DNA of 37,490 bases from Bacteroidota bacterium (GTDB lineage Bacteria > Bacteroidota > Bacteroidia > Bacteroidales > FEN-979), in assembly GCA_026391755.1 (NCBI GenBank), contig JAPLDN010000265.1:1-37490 (forward strand). Reading direction: 5' to 3'. Position 1 is the stretch's first letter. The number at the start of each line of letters is the position of its first letter. Made by a program: the position numbers and the translations under genes. The notes under the pieces were generated by a model. It did no database searches and was not told where the DNA came from. It saw nothing but the letters and a program-made list of their open reading frames with translations. Positions 25,420 to 33,279 of the stretch are shown here, piece by piece.

Positions 25420-26088
25420 ATGCCGCGAAACTTTGTCATTGGCGATATTCACGGGAATTACACCGCCCTTATGGAGATTTTTCGTAAAGCAGGGTTCGAT
25501 TATGAAAAAGACCTCCTGGTAAGCCTTGGCGATCTTGTTGACCGGGGGCCCGAGCCGGTGAAAGTCGTTGATGAATTAATGAAGCTCCGTAACCTGGTCT
25601 ATGTTCAAGGGAATCATGATTATTGGTGTTTCGAATACCTGAGGACAGGTATAAAGACGCCCGACTGGCTGTTCCAGGGAGGGCAGTTTACCATTAACGA
25701 TTATGAGAAACATCCGGATGCAGTGAGTCGCCATATGGATTTTTATTCAAAGGCCCGTCTCTATTATATCGATAAGAAAAACAGACTTTTTGTTCATGCC
25801 GGGTTTGATCGTTTCAGGCCTTTTGAAAGCCAGAAGAGAGACAGGCTCACACTGCTGTGGGACCGCTCACTTTACCACGGAGCGATAGATTACCAGGAGG
25901 AAGGAAAAGTATTCGGGGAGTTCAGCGAAATATTTATAGGGCATTCTCCTACCCAGCTGATCATGCAGGATAAACCCACCAAACTGGCTAACCTCTGGAT
26001 GATGGATACAGGCGCCGGACACAGGTGCCTTTTGAGCATGATGGACCTTGACACCAGGGAATTCTGGCAGGTTAAATGTGATTTCTAA
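25420..26088 (+). CDS. Serine/threonine-type metallophosphatase
   Basis: Calcineurin-like phosphoesterase of the PPP/ApaH group, 222 residues, cytoplasmic. The metal-site motifs occur in order: GDIHGN (residues 8-13), GDLVDRG, GNHDYW, a later FVHAG histidine and IFIGHSP. It would dephosphorylate Ser/Thr phosphoproteins or dinucleotide polyphosphates; sequence alone does not separate these. It begins 9 bp after the Kelch gene stop and is probably the last gene of that transcript, though a functional link is only contextual. A short stem TCTGCC/GGCAGA (26119-26136) lies after its stop and may end the transcript. Confidence 0.92.
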   Translation: MPRNFVIGDIHGNYTALMEIFRKAGFDYEKDLLVSLGDLVDRGPEPVKVVDELMKLRNLVYVQGNHDYWCFEYLRTGIKTPDWLFQGGQFTINDYEKHPDAVSRHMDFYSKARLYYIDKKNRLFVHAGFDRFRPFESQKRDRLTLLWDRSLYHGAIDYQEEGKVFGEFSEIFIGHSPTQLIMQDKPTKLANLWMMDTGAGHRCLLSMMDLDTREFWQVKCDF

Positions 26089-26186
26089 GATTCACTGCGT
26101 GAAAGTAAAACGCAATATTCTGCCTTTTTCGGCAGAGGATGAAAAGCATGCATCTCCTTCCGGGTCTTTCCGGGCAATCTGAAGTA

Positions 26187-29100
26187 TTAAATTCCCGGAT
26201 TCTTTTGTTTTATCAGTACATCTATTTTCGCACTGAGTTTTGGCTGTTTGTATTGGTCCGCAGAAGCTTTAAGCCTGTTCAGGACCTCAACAGCAGTCTG
26301 TATATCCTCACTGAACACGGTTTTATCCGAAGCTGAAAACGAACCATAATAATCAAGGTTCTGACCCATGACATCAGCAATCCTGCTGCTGAGTTTTACT
26401 GCAGAAGCTGTGTCGCCTGTCTTATAATACATATCGACAAAGGGCAGGTTGTACATATCATACACGAATTTTGGATCAGGGAATTGGCTCATGTACTGGT
26501 CGGCCAGCGCTTTGCATTCCTTCTTCATTCCCTTTTCGAGAAGCATCTGGCCAACAAACAATGCATCCATCTTGGGTCTCATTGAATTATTATAGCTTTC
26601 GGGGTCAACATAGACCTTGGGATCATTAAGATTGCCCCATTTGCATTTATTCATCGCGATATTGTAAGAGCCAATTGCATCAATGCTTCCAAGCGAGGGT
26701 ATATAATTGCTCGAATCAGGTTTAACAGGCATGAACTTATATATCCAGCCTTCCATAAAGCAATATTTTTCGATGTCGAGGAAATTGCGGACTGAATTCG
26801 GGGCGGCAAAATAGATTGGCCGTTTCCAATCACTGCTGGCAATCATATCGAGCGTCATGATATCATTCTTGTAAAGCAGGTTCGACTTGATATTAAACGT
26901 AATCGAATCCACCATTTTATCTTTGAAATATTCAGGAACGATGCCATATTTCAGACAATTTTCCTTATTCACGGTGATCTTGATCTTCTTGGCAGGGAAG
27001 AACTTGACCTTCTCGCCGCTCTGAACGGTTATATAGGTTTGGGGGTCGCTGCTCCTTATGAAATCTATAAAGTCCTTCAACTCCACGTAACCCTGGAAAC
27101 CCACATCATAGAACATGACGATGTCGTTGGTTCCGGGCTGATACTTTTCAATTGGAATAGTGAATGCAACAGGATCCGATTCGTACATCTTTTTATACAA
27201 CTGTTCAATATACCATGCGCCTGAGGCAAGTTCCCTGTTGACGATCCTGACATCAGTTCTTACACCTTCCACTTCCTGGTTATACCAAAGCGGGAAGGTG
27301 TCATTGTCGCCATTAGTAACAAGTATAGCGTTTTTGTCACATGAGTTCAGGTAGTTTGCCGCAAAGTCCCTGGCTGCAAATTTGCCGCTCCTGTCATGAT
27401 CTTTCCAGTTTTGCTGGGCAACAATTACTGGAACCAGAAGGGTTGAAAATACCGTTACCAGGATCACCGGGAGAAGCCCCTTAAGCTTTATTTTGCGCTG
27501 GAGGAAATCAACCAGCGCGATGACTCCAAGGCCTATCCAGATCGAGAATGCCATGAATGAGCCCGCGTAGGAATAATCCCTTTCCCTGGGTTCAAACGGC
27601 TTCTGGTTCAGATACAGGGTTATGGCCAGTCCTGTCATGAAGAATAGCAGGATTACAATAACGCTGTTCCTGGAATCTTTTTTCAGCTGGAAGAAAAACC
27701 CAATAAGCCCAAGAATCAAAGGCAGCATGAAGTATTTATGCGAAGCTCTTGCTTTCACGCTGTCGGGAAGATCGCTTAAAGAATTCCCAATATGGTATTT
27801 ATCAATAAAGGGGATTCCGGTAATCCAGTTGCCGTTCTTTATACTTCCGAAACTCTGGACATCATCCTGCCTCCCTGAGAAATTCCAGAGGAAATAACGC
27901 AGGTACATCCAGTTAAGCTGGTAGGTGAACATAAATTTCAGATTCTCACCGAAAGTTGGTTTGTTGACAGTCTCCGTTTTGCCATCCTGTCCGGTAATTT
28001 CCATCGGGACACCGGGTCCTCCCCAGTTCTTAAAGAATTCAGAACTTCCGGGTCTTTCCTGATTCGTACAGTACATTCGAGGTAAAATCGTCGTGAACCG
28101 GGGATCATAAACAGGAATTGTACCCTTGCGGTCATCCACAACCTCATACTTGCCTGTGGTAGTGTTTTTTTTATAAATAGGACTTCCGTCGGCATAGGAG
28201 ATGACAGGTGCCGTATAATACTGACCGTAAAGGAAAGGCCAGGTGCCATATTGTTCTCGGTTCAGGAATGAGACCAGTGTAAGCGCATCTTTTGGTTTGT
28301 TTTCATTGATAGGAGTATCGGCATTTGCCCGGATTACAAGAGAGATAAATGCAGAATAACCTATAAGTAAAAAAGAAAGCGAAAGGAGGATGGTGTTTGC
28401 AACTGTTTTTCCTTTCTGCCTGGTATACCATAATCCCCAGATCAGCAGGCCGAAGAAAATCAGGAAATAAACAATAGTCCCCGAATTGAATGGCAGTCCA
28501 AACCCGTTCACAAATAAGAGCTCGAAATAACTTGCCAGTTTGGGAATCCACGGGATCACGAAATACATCAGGGTGGCAACAAGTACGAATGAAATACCCA
28601 GGGCAATTACAATACCCCATTTTGTGGGCTTGTATTTCCTGAAATAGTAAACCATGGAAAGTGCCGGGATGGTAAGCAGGTTCAGGAGGTGTACGCCGAT
28701 TGAAAGACCGATCATGAATGAGACGAAGATCAGCCAGCGGTAATGGTGTTTTTCATCAGCCACTTCTTCCCATTTAAATATAGCCCATACCACCACCGAA
28801 GTACAGAAATATGACATGGCAAATACGTTTGCTTCAACTGCCGAAAACCAGAAAGAGTCGGTGAATGTAAAGGTCATTGAACCAATGAATCCGGCGGCAA
28901 GTATAGTCCACATCTTCTCATTAGTCATCTCTTTTCCCTTAGGAACAACAAGCTTTTTCGCGATCATAGTTATAGTCCAGAAAAGGAACAGGATAACGAA
29001 AGCGCTGCTGAGAACCGAAATCATATTGATCATTAATGCGACTTTGCTTGTATCCCCGAAAGCAAAAAGCGAGAGAACACGTGCAGCCAGCTGGAAGGTA

Positions 29101-29264
29101 GGTGCCCCGGGAGGATGTCCGATCTGCAGTTTGTACGATGTGGCAATGTGTTCGCCCGGATCCCACCAGCTTACAGTGGGCTCTACAGTCTTGATGTACA
29201 CGATAGCGGCAATGGCAAAAACCACCCAGCCGGCAATGGTATTAAGCTTTCGGAACTGGTTCAT
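26187..29264 (-). CDS. DUF2723 / GT117 membrane glycosyltransferase
   Basis: A 1025-residue inner-membrane protein of the DUF2723 family (glycosyltransferase family 117, relative of eukaryotic TMEM260 and of O-mannosyltransferases). The first periplasmic loop has the conserved VSWWDPGEHIATSYKL...GHPPGAP region (about residues 30-57) with the acidic residue expected for transfer from a lipid-linked sugar. About 11-13 membrane helices fill residues 10-630 with a periplasmic insert (about 320-450). The C-terminal 350 residues are soluble and contain CDKNAILVTNGDNDTFPLWY, a hallmark of the family. It probably glycosylates exported proteins. The start at 29264 is preceded by a promoter box at 29305-29312. 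Confidence 0.92.
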   Translation of the reverse strand: MNQFRKLNTIAGWVVFAIAAIVYIKTVEPTVSWWDPGEHIATSYKLQIGHPPGAPTFQLAARVLSLFAFGDTSKVALMINMISVLSSAFVILFLFWTITMIAKKLVVPKGKEMTNEKMWTILAAGFIGSMTFTFTDSFWFSAVEANVFAMSYFCTSVVVWAIFKWEEVADEKHHYRWLIFVSFMIGLSIGVHLLNLLTIPALSMVYYFRKYKPTKWGIVIALGISFVLVATLMYFVIPWIPKLASYFELLFVNGFGLPFNSGTIVYFLIFFGLLIWGLWYTRQKGKTVANTILLSLSFLLIGYSAFISLVIRANADTPINENKPKDALTLVSFLNREQYGTWPFLYGQYYTAPVISYADGSPIYKKNTTTGKYEVVDDRKGTIPVYDPRFTTILPRMYCTNQERPGSSEFFKNWGGPGVPMEITGQDGKTETVNKPTFGENLKFMFTYQLNWMYLRYFLWNFSGRQDDVQSFGSIKNGNWITGIPFIDKYHIGNSLSDLPDSVKARASHKYFMLPLILGLIGFFFQLKKDSRNSVIVILLFFMTGLAITLYLNQKPFEPRERDYSYAGSFMAFSIWIGLGVIALVDFLQRKIKLKGLLPVILVTVFSTLLVPVIVAQQNWKDHDRSGKFAARDFAANYLNSCDKNAILVTNGDNDTFPLWYNQEVEGVRTDVRIVNRELASGAWYIEQLYKKMYESDPVAFTIPIEKYQPGTNDIVMFYDVGFQGYVELKDFIDFIRSSDPQTYITVQSGEKVKFFPAKKIKITVNKENCLKYGIVPEYFKDKMVDSITFNIKSNLLYKNDIMTLDMIASSDWKRPIYFAAPNSVRNFLDIEKYCFMEGWIYKFMPVKPDSSNYIPSLGSIDAIGSYNIAMNKCKWGNLNDPKVYVDPESYNNSMRPKMDALFVGQMLLEKGMKKECKALADQYMSQFPDPKFVYDMYNLPFVDMYYKTGDTASAVKLSSRIADVMGQNLDYYGSFSASDKTVFSEDIQTAVEVLNRLKASADQYKQPKLSAKIDVLIKQKNPGI

Positions 29265-29304
29265 AAATAACCTGGTGTTTTAATGAAATGTTGAAATGAC
29301 CGGG

Positions 29305-29312
29305 CAAAAGTA
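29305..29312 (-). promoter_or_regulatory. -7 promoter box for the DUF2723 gene
   Basis: TACTTTTG on the minus strand matches TAnnTTTG. It lies 40 bp before the ATG at 29264 in the divergent intergenic region. Confidence 0.5.
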
Positions 29313-29377
29313 CAAAAAGAGAGCTGACGGCCGGAGATTAAGACACAATATTAATGAGGACTTTATACCAAATACCT

Positions 29378-29385
29378 TATTTTTG
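29378..29385 (+). promoter_or_regulatory. -7 promoter box for the outer-membrane barrel gene
   Basis: TATTTTTG matches TAnnTTTG, 27 bp before the proposed GTG start at 29413. A second match, TACCTTTG at 29425-29432, lies inside the proposed signal peptide and is probably chance. Confidence 0.45.
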
Positions 29386-29412
29386 CCCGCCATTAATACT
29401 ATTCAGCATACA

Positions 29413-30804
29413 GTGCCTAATAAATACCTTTGCTGCAAAATTTTATGCCTGCTTGTTATACTGCGGATGACATGCCTGGTTGAGCCGGCCAGGGCCCAGT
29501 TTATACTTTCGGGCGATATCGACGGAAGGCTTTCACAGATGAACCTTCACCGGACCATCTCGGATTCACTGAACAGCAAAACATTGAATTTTGCCGGATT
29601 TGCGGAACTTGACCTGAAATACCTGCGAAAAAAATGGAACGCTTACACCTCTTTATTTGTGACCTATAATAAGGGAACAACCCTTTCTTCGATCCAGCCA
29701 CCGGGTTTGGTTAACGCCGGATTTTATGAAGCCTGGTTCAGATATTATTTTTCCAAGTATTTTTCCCTCCAGGCCGGGAGGATAGAAATCAGTTATGATG
29801 ATCAGCGCTTTTTCGCGGCCCGGGACTTTAACGGCCTTGTTACAAGCCATAACGCGATCATTGCCCATTATCTTGATCCCGATACCAGCTTCATGGCCGA
29901 CCTGGGATTTGCTGCGAATAAGTTTGACCCTGGCGTAGGAATTTTCAGCACAAACCGTTTAGTCAACAGTTACAGGTACATGTCTTATCTGTATGCTTAT
30001 AAGCGCTTATTCGACGACCAGCTTTCTCTCACCTTGATGAATATTTTCACTGCCGATGATAACGGGTATGACAAGACCCTGCTTTACGGCCGCAACACCC
30101 TTGGAGGTTCCGGATGGCTGTCGCTTGATGACTGGGACTTCAACCTGGCCGGGTATTACCAGTTCGGGCATGTGAACGACGGCCGCTTACTGAGCGCTTG
30201 GTATGTTGCTGCATATGTAAGTTACAGAGCCACACCATGGCTGAACCTGATGCCTGCCTTTGAGCATATGAGCGGTGATAATTACTCCGATACAGCGGAA
30301 AATAAATGGATGGTGCACGGGTTCAGCATGCTCTACGGGAATATGACCCGTTCATTAGGCAATGGAAGTCCTCTTCTTAATACCTACCGCCTTAACCTTC
30401 ACCCCGGCCTTAACAACCTGTATTTTGTTGCAACCTTCGATATCACTCATAATTTCTGCATTGAAGCCGCATATCACTGGTTCAGCCTGGCCCATCCTTA
30501 TGTCCGTGAATTCAATCCCGACAGCCTCAGGATCATGGTGGTCAAGGTTCCCAAGAGTTTTTTGCACCAGGCTGAAATTACGTTCACTTATTCACCGGTC
30601 CATACAATTGCATTAACCCTTGACTACCAGCTTCTTTTCCCGGGAGCGGCATTGGAAAACTATAATGGCTGGAATTTCAACCCTAATATTCCGGTTTCCG
30701 CCGCTTATATTGAAGTGGAATGGACTCCTGTTTTTTATCCCCGTAAAAAGAAACATAAGGAAGTGCAACCCTGGAGCCCGGGTAATGGACCAATTGAAAA
30801 ATAA
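29413..30804 (+). CDS. Outer-membrane beta-barrel, alginate-export-like
   Basis: An outer-membrane porin-like protein of about 463 residues. A signal peptide (NKYLCCKILCLLVILRM core, cleavage near PARAQ) precedes a beta-barrel of many aromatic-rich strands. The segment LQAGRIEISYDDQRFFAARDF resembles the GRxxxxYxDxRxxGxRxW region of alginate-export barrels (PF13372-type), and WLSLDDWDFNLAGYYQFGH fits alternating strands. The substrate is unknown. The long frame begins at 29296, but that lies before the promoter box at 29378. GTG at 29413 is the only start between that box and the signal peptide, so I chose it with moderate confidence. It is divergent from the DUF2723 gene. Confidence 0.78.
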   Translation: MPNKYLCCKILCLLVILRMTCLVEPARAQFILSGDIDGRLSQMNLHRTISDSLNSKTLNFAGFAELDLKYLRKKWNAYTSLFVTYNKGTTLSSIQPPGLVNAGFYEAWFRYYFSKYFSLQAGRIEISYDDQRFFAARDFNGLVTSHNAIIAHYLDPDTSFMADLGFAANKFDPGVGIFSTNRLVNSYRYMSYLYAYKRLFDDQLSLTLMNIFTADDNGYDKTLLYGRNTLGGSGWLSLDDWDFNLAGYYQFGHVNDGRLLSAWYVAAYVSYRATPWLNLMPAFEHMSGDNYSDTAENKWMVHGFSMLYGNMTRSLGNGSPLLNTYRLNLHPGLNNLYFVATFDITHNFCIEAAYHWFSLAHPYVREFNPDSLRIMVVKVPKSFLHQAEITFTYSPVHTIALTLDYQLLFPGAALENYNGWNFNPNIPVSAAYIEVEWTPVFYPRKKKHKEVQPWSPGNGPIEK

Positions 30805-30891
30805 TGCATTCAAACTTAAAACCCCGATAGTATTGTTAATAATCCAATGATATCTTAGGAGAAGCATTCATGATATTTTTCTCAAAAGCAT

Positions 30892-30899
30892 TATATTTG
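30892..30899 (+). promoter_or_regulatory. -7 promoter box for the TPR gene
   Basis: TATATTTG matches TAnnTTTG and ends six bases before the ATG at 30906, implying an almost leaderless transcript. It excludes the in-frame ATG at 30870. Confidence 0.5.
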
Positions 30900-30905
30900 C
30901 CTTCC

Positions 30906-32012
30906 ATGAAAAAGTGTATTGTCTTAGCCGTTCTATTGATTATCATTGTGATACCCCTGTTCTGCGGTGCCCAGAAAAAGGCTGCTGCCAAAACTCAGGA
31001 TAAGACCGGCAAGAACCCAAACGACAAACAGGGGAAAGATCAGATACCCCCGTTAAGAGAACTCTGTATTTTGGAATATAAAACAGATTTTTCCACACTG
31101 GCCGATAAATACAAGGATGACCTGTTCCCTAAAAGCAACGCCAAAAGCGCAATTCATTTTTACCGTGGCATCAGCCTGCTTAAACAGGGAATGTATAATG
31201 AATCTATCCGCGATTTCAAGATTGCAAGGCAGGATACGAATATCAACCGTAATATGTGCAACTTCTTCATCGCCCTTTCTTTTATGCAGCTGCACATGAA
31301 GGACAGCATCCTGAGCATCTGTGGCGCCACATTGAATGTTCCCGGTCAGGAACTTATGAAACCCGATTACTGGAATAATGCTGAATTCACTAAAGAAAGA
31401 GTCTTTATCTCCTATATCCTTGGTACCAACCAGGTGCTGAACAAACCCACCGATACTCTTCTTATCGATGCCCTGTATGGGTTCTGTATAAGGGAGGAAA
31501 AATTTCTTGAAGCTTATTACAATTATGGGACTTACAGCTACAAGCTTGGACGGTACAAGAAATCTATCGATATGCTAGTCAAAGTGCATGACCTGAAGAC
31601 GCCCGAAGACACCCTGATCCTTCTCGACCTGGGTTATATGTACAGGCTTTCGGGTGACAATATTCAGGCTATGAAGTCCTATAACCTGCTTCTCGGCGGA
31701 ACCCGTTCATACATGGGGTACAATAACAGAGGCTGCCTATACGCATTTATGGAAAAATACGGAAAAGCTCTCTCTGATCTCTCGGCCGCTATACGGAGAA
31801 ATTCAAAGGGTATTGATGCGCTGTGTAACCGCGGACTTGTTTACCTGAAAATGCTTGAATATAAAAAATCCGTTGCGGATTTCAATACGGTGGTCCAATT
31901 AAAACCCGACTACTCCGATGGTTATTATTACCGTGGTTTTGCCCTTAAAGCCACGGGAGACTATGCAAACTCTGTGACCGATTTTACACGGGCCCTGCAG
32001 CTGAAGAAGTAA
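30906..32012 (+). CDS. Exported TPR-repeat protein
   Basis: A 368-residue protein with a signal peptide (VLAVLLIIIVIPLF core, cleavage near CGAQ), a Lys/Gln-rich linker (about 22-50) and tetratricopeptide repeats over most of the rest. The clearest repeats are in the C-terminal half: YNYGTYSYKLGRYKKSIDML, YNNRGCLYAFMEKYGKALSDLS and YYYRGFALKATGDYANSVTDF. TPRs mediate protein-protein contacts; here they would act in the periplasm. The partner is unknown. It stands between two outer-membrane beta-barrel genes on the same strand. Confidence 0.87.
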   Translation: MKKCIVLAVLLIIIVIPLFCGAQKKAAAKTQDKTGKNPNDKQGKDQIPPLRELCILEYKTDFSTLADKYKDDLFPKSNAKSAIHFYRGISLLKQGMYNESIRDFKIARQDTNINRNMCNFFIALSFMQLHMKDSILSICGATLNVPGQELMKPDYWNNAEFTKERVFISYILGTNQVLNKPTDTLLIDALYGFCIREEKFLEAYYNYGTYSYKLGRYKKSIDMLVKVHDLKTPEDTLILLDLGYMYRLSGDNIQAMKSYNLLLGGTRSYMGYNNRGCLYAFMEKYGKALSDLSAAIRRNSKGIDALCNRGLVYLKMLEYKKSVADFNTVVQLKPDYSDGYYYRGFALKATGDYANSVTDFTRALQLKK

Positions 32013-32068
32013 CAATGGGCTGTTAATAAAGTTCTTGAAACAACTATTTTTCCCCTTTCTTATGCGAG

Positions 32069-32076
32069 TATCTTTA
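32069..32076 (+). promoter_or_regulatory. Near-consensus -7 box for the barrel/SPOR locus
   Basis: TATCTTTA differs from TAnnTTTG at the last base and is 28 bp before the ATG at 32105. Confidence 0.4.
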
Positions 32077-32104
32077 CGCCAGATCTTAATCCAGCGGGTA
32101 CTCC

Positions 32105-32764
32105 ATGCATAAACAAACTCCATTCCTAATCCTCCTCTTTTTGCTGTTTTTAGGCTCCAGGGTGGAATCCCAAACTATTGGCACTCTTGGCAAGCGGTTT
32201 TTCGATAATTGGTCAATTAGTATCAGCGGGGGTCCGAATATTTTTTTCGGCGATATAAAAGAATATAAATACCTGCCCGCAACCAGCCCAATTAATGAGA
32301 TTCGCTATGCCGGGACATTGTCATTAAACCGGCAGTTGAGCCATGTTTTCATGTTAAGGGGCCAGTTTCTCTGGGGCCAGTTAGCCGGCGAAAAGCTTAA
32401 GTATAAGGACGGCAGCCCCTGTAACCAGTACTTTACAAGCACTCTTTTTGAATTAAACCTGAATACAACCATTAACTTTTCAAACCTCATACTTAGATAC
32501 AATCCCAAGCGGTTTTTCTTTGTTTACGGGACTATAGGTGCTGGCGCTGTGAATTGGATTACCAAGAAAAAAGATATCACAACAGATGCAATTATCGCAA
32601 CTGACGGAAGCTGGGAAAAAATTAATCCCCATATTGTAATTCCGGCAGGTCTCGGCGCCTATTTCAGCATAAAAGATAAAGTAAACCTTGGGCTCGAATG
32701 GACTGTCAGAAGTCTGGCTATAGACCGGCTTGATGCTACGGTTGGCGGATTTCCATTATCCTAA
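32105..32764 (+). CDS. Outer-membrane beta-barrel protein (probably the first part of a frameshifted gene)
   Basis: A 219-residue protein with a signal peptide (core FLILLFLLFLG, cleavage near VESQ) and a small outer-membrane beta-barrel: ISISGGPNIFFGDI opens the first strand and HIVIPAGLGAYFSI, VNLGLEWTVRSL are later strands. Barrels of this type normally end with a further strand after the RLDATVGG turn. Here the frame stops seven residues later (TAA 32762-32764), while another frame continues at once with FHYPKLPPPLP and a SPOR domain. A one-base insertion (or two-base loss), perhaps with a small deletion, would explain both ends. If the stop is real, the barrel lacks its last strand. Confidence 0.72.
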   Translation: MHKQTPFLILLFLLFLGSRVESQTIGTLGKRFFDNWSISISGGPNIFFGDIKEYKYLPATSPINEIRYAGTLSLNRQLSHVFMLRGQFLWGQLAGEKLKYKDGSPCNQYFTSTLFELNLNTTINFSNLILRYNPKRFFFVYGTIGAGAVNWITKKKDITTDAIIATDGSWEKINPHIVIPAGLGAYFSIKDKVNLGLEWTVRSLAIDRLDATVGGFPLS

Positions 32765-33221
32765 GCTTCCGCCGCCCTTGCCTTCACAAGATACTCTTAA
32801 GCCGGCTCAACCCATCCTGGTACCCAATATTCCTCCGCCTTCGGAGGAAAACAATGAAGATACCAATATCATGGTCGCTCCGGTTAAAGGCATTTCATAC
32901 AGGGTTCAGGTCTTCGCTTTCAAAGAGGATACATATAGTGCAGAACAGATACGCGAGAAACTAAAACTAAGCCAGACTGTTTCAAAAGAATACTCCGGCG
33001 GCTGGCACCGTTATACCATTGGTTCGTTTACCGATCTTGCTGAAGCAAAAAAGCTGATGTCTGAGCTTCGCACTTCAAAAGAAATTCCGGATGCTTTTAT
33101 AGCAAAATACATCAATGGCAAAAGAGCCACCCCGGCACCTCCGCATACTATTAAACACACAAAATATTCAAAAAGTGCCAAAGGGAAGATCTATTATCAC
33201 AAACCCGTCCATAAAAAATAG
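32733..33221 (+). CDS. SPOR-domain segment (probably the second part of the same gene)
   Basis: About 162 residues with a proline-rich linker (PKLPPPLPSQDTLKPAQPIL and PNIPPP) and then a SPOR domain (about 52-120: ISYRVQVFAFKEDTYSA...GGWHRYTIGSFTDLAEAKKLM), which binds glycan strands of peptidoglycan. It has no signal peptide of its own and overlaps the end of the beta-barrel frame by 32 bp. A SPOR domain is useful only in the periplasm, so it most likely belongs to the upstream exported barrel as a single protein. The start at 32733 (or TTG at 32730) would then be an artefact of the frameshift. Confidence 0.7.
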   Translation: MLRLADFHYPKLPPPLPSQDTLKPAQPILVPNIPPPSEENNEDTNIMVAPVKGISYRVQVFAFKEDTYSAEQIREKLKLSQTVSKEYSGGWHRYTIGSFTDLAEAKKLMSELRTSKEIPDAFIAKYINGKRATPAPPHTIKHTKYSKSAKGKIYYHKPVHKK

Positions 33222-33279
33222 GCTGCTTTTTCTTCTTTGATCCTATCACTTTTTCTTCCTTCCCGGATTAAGCATAAAA

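Noticed and set aside
29296-29413. ATG 29296 as the start of the outer-membrane barrel
   Set aside because: The resulting 39 residues are charged and precede the promoter box. The signal peptide begins after GTG 29413.
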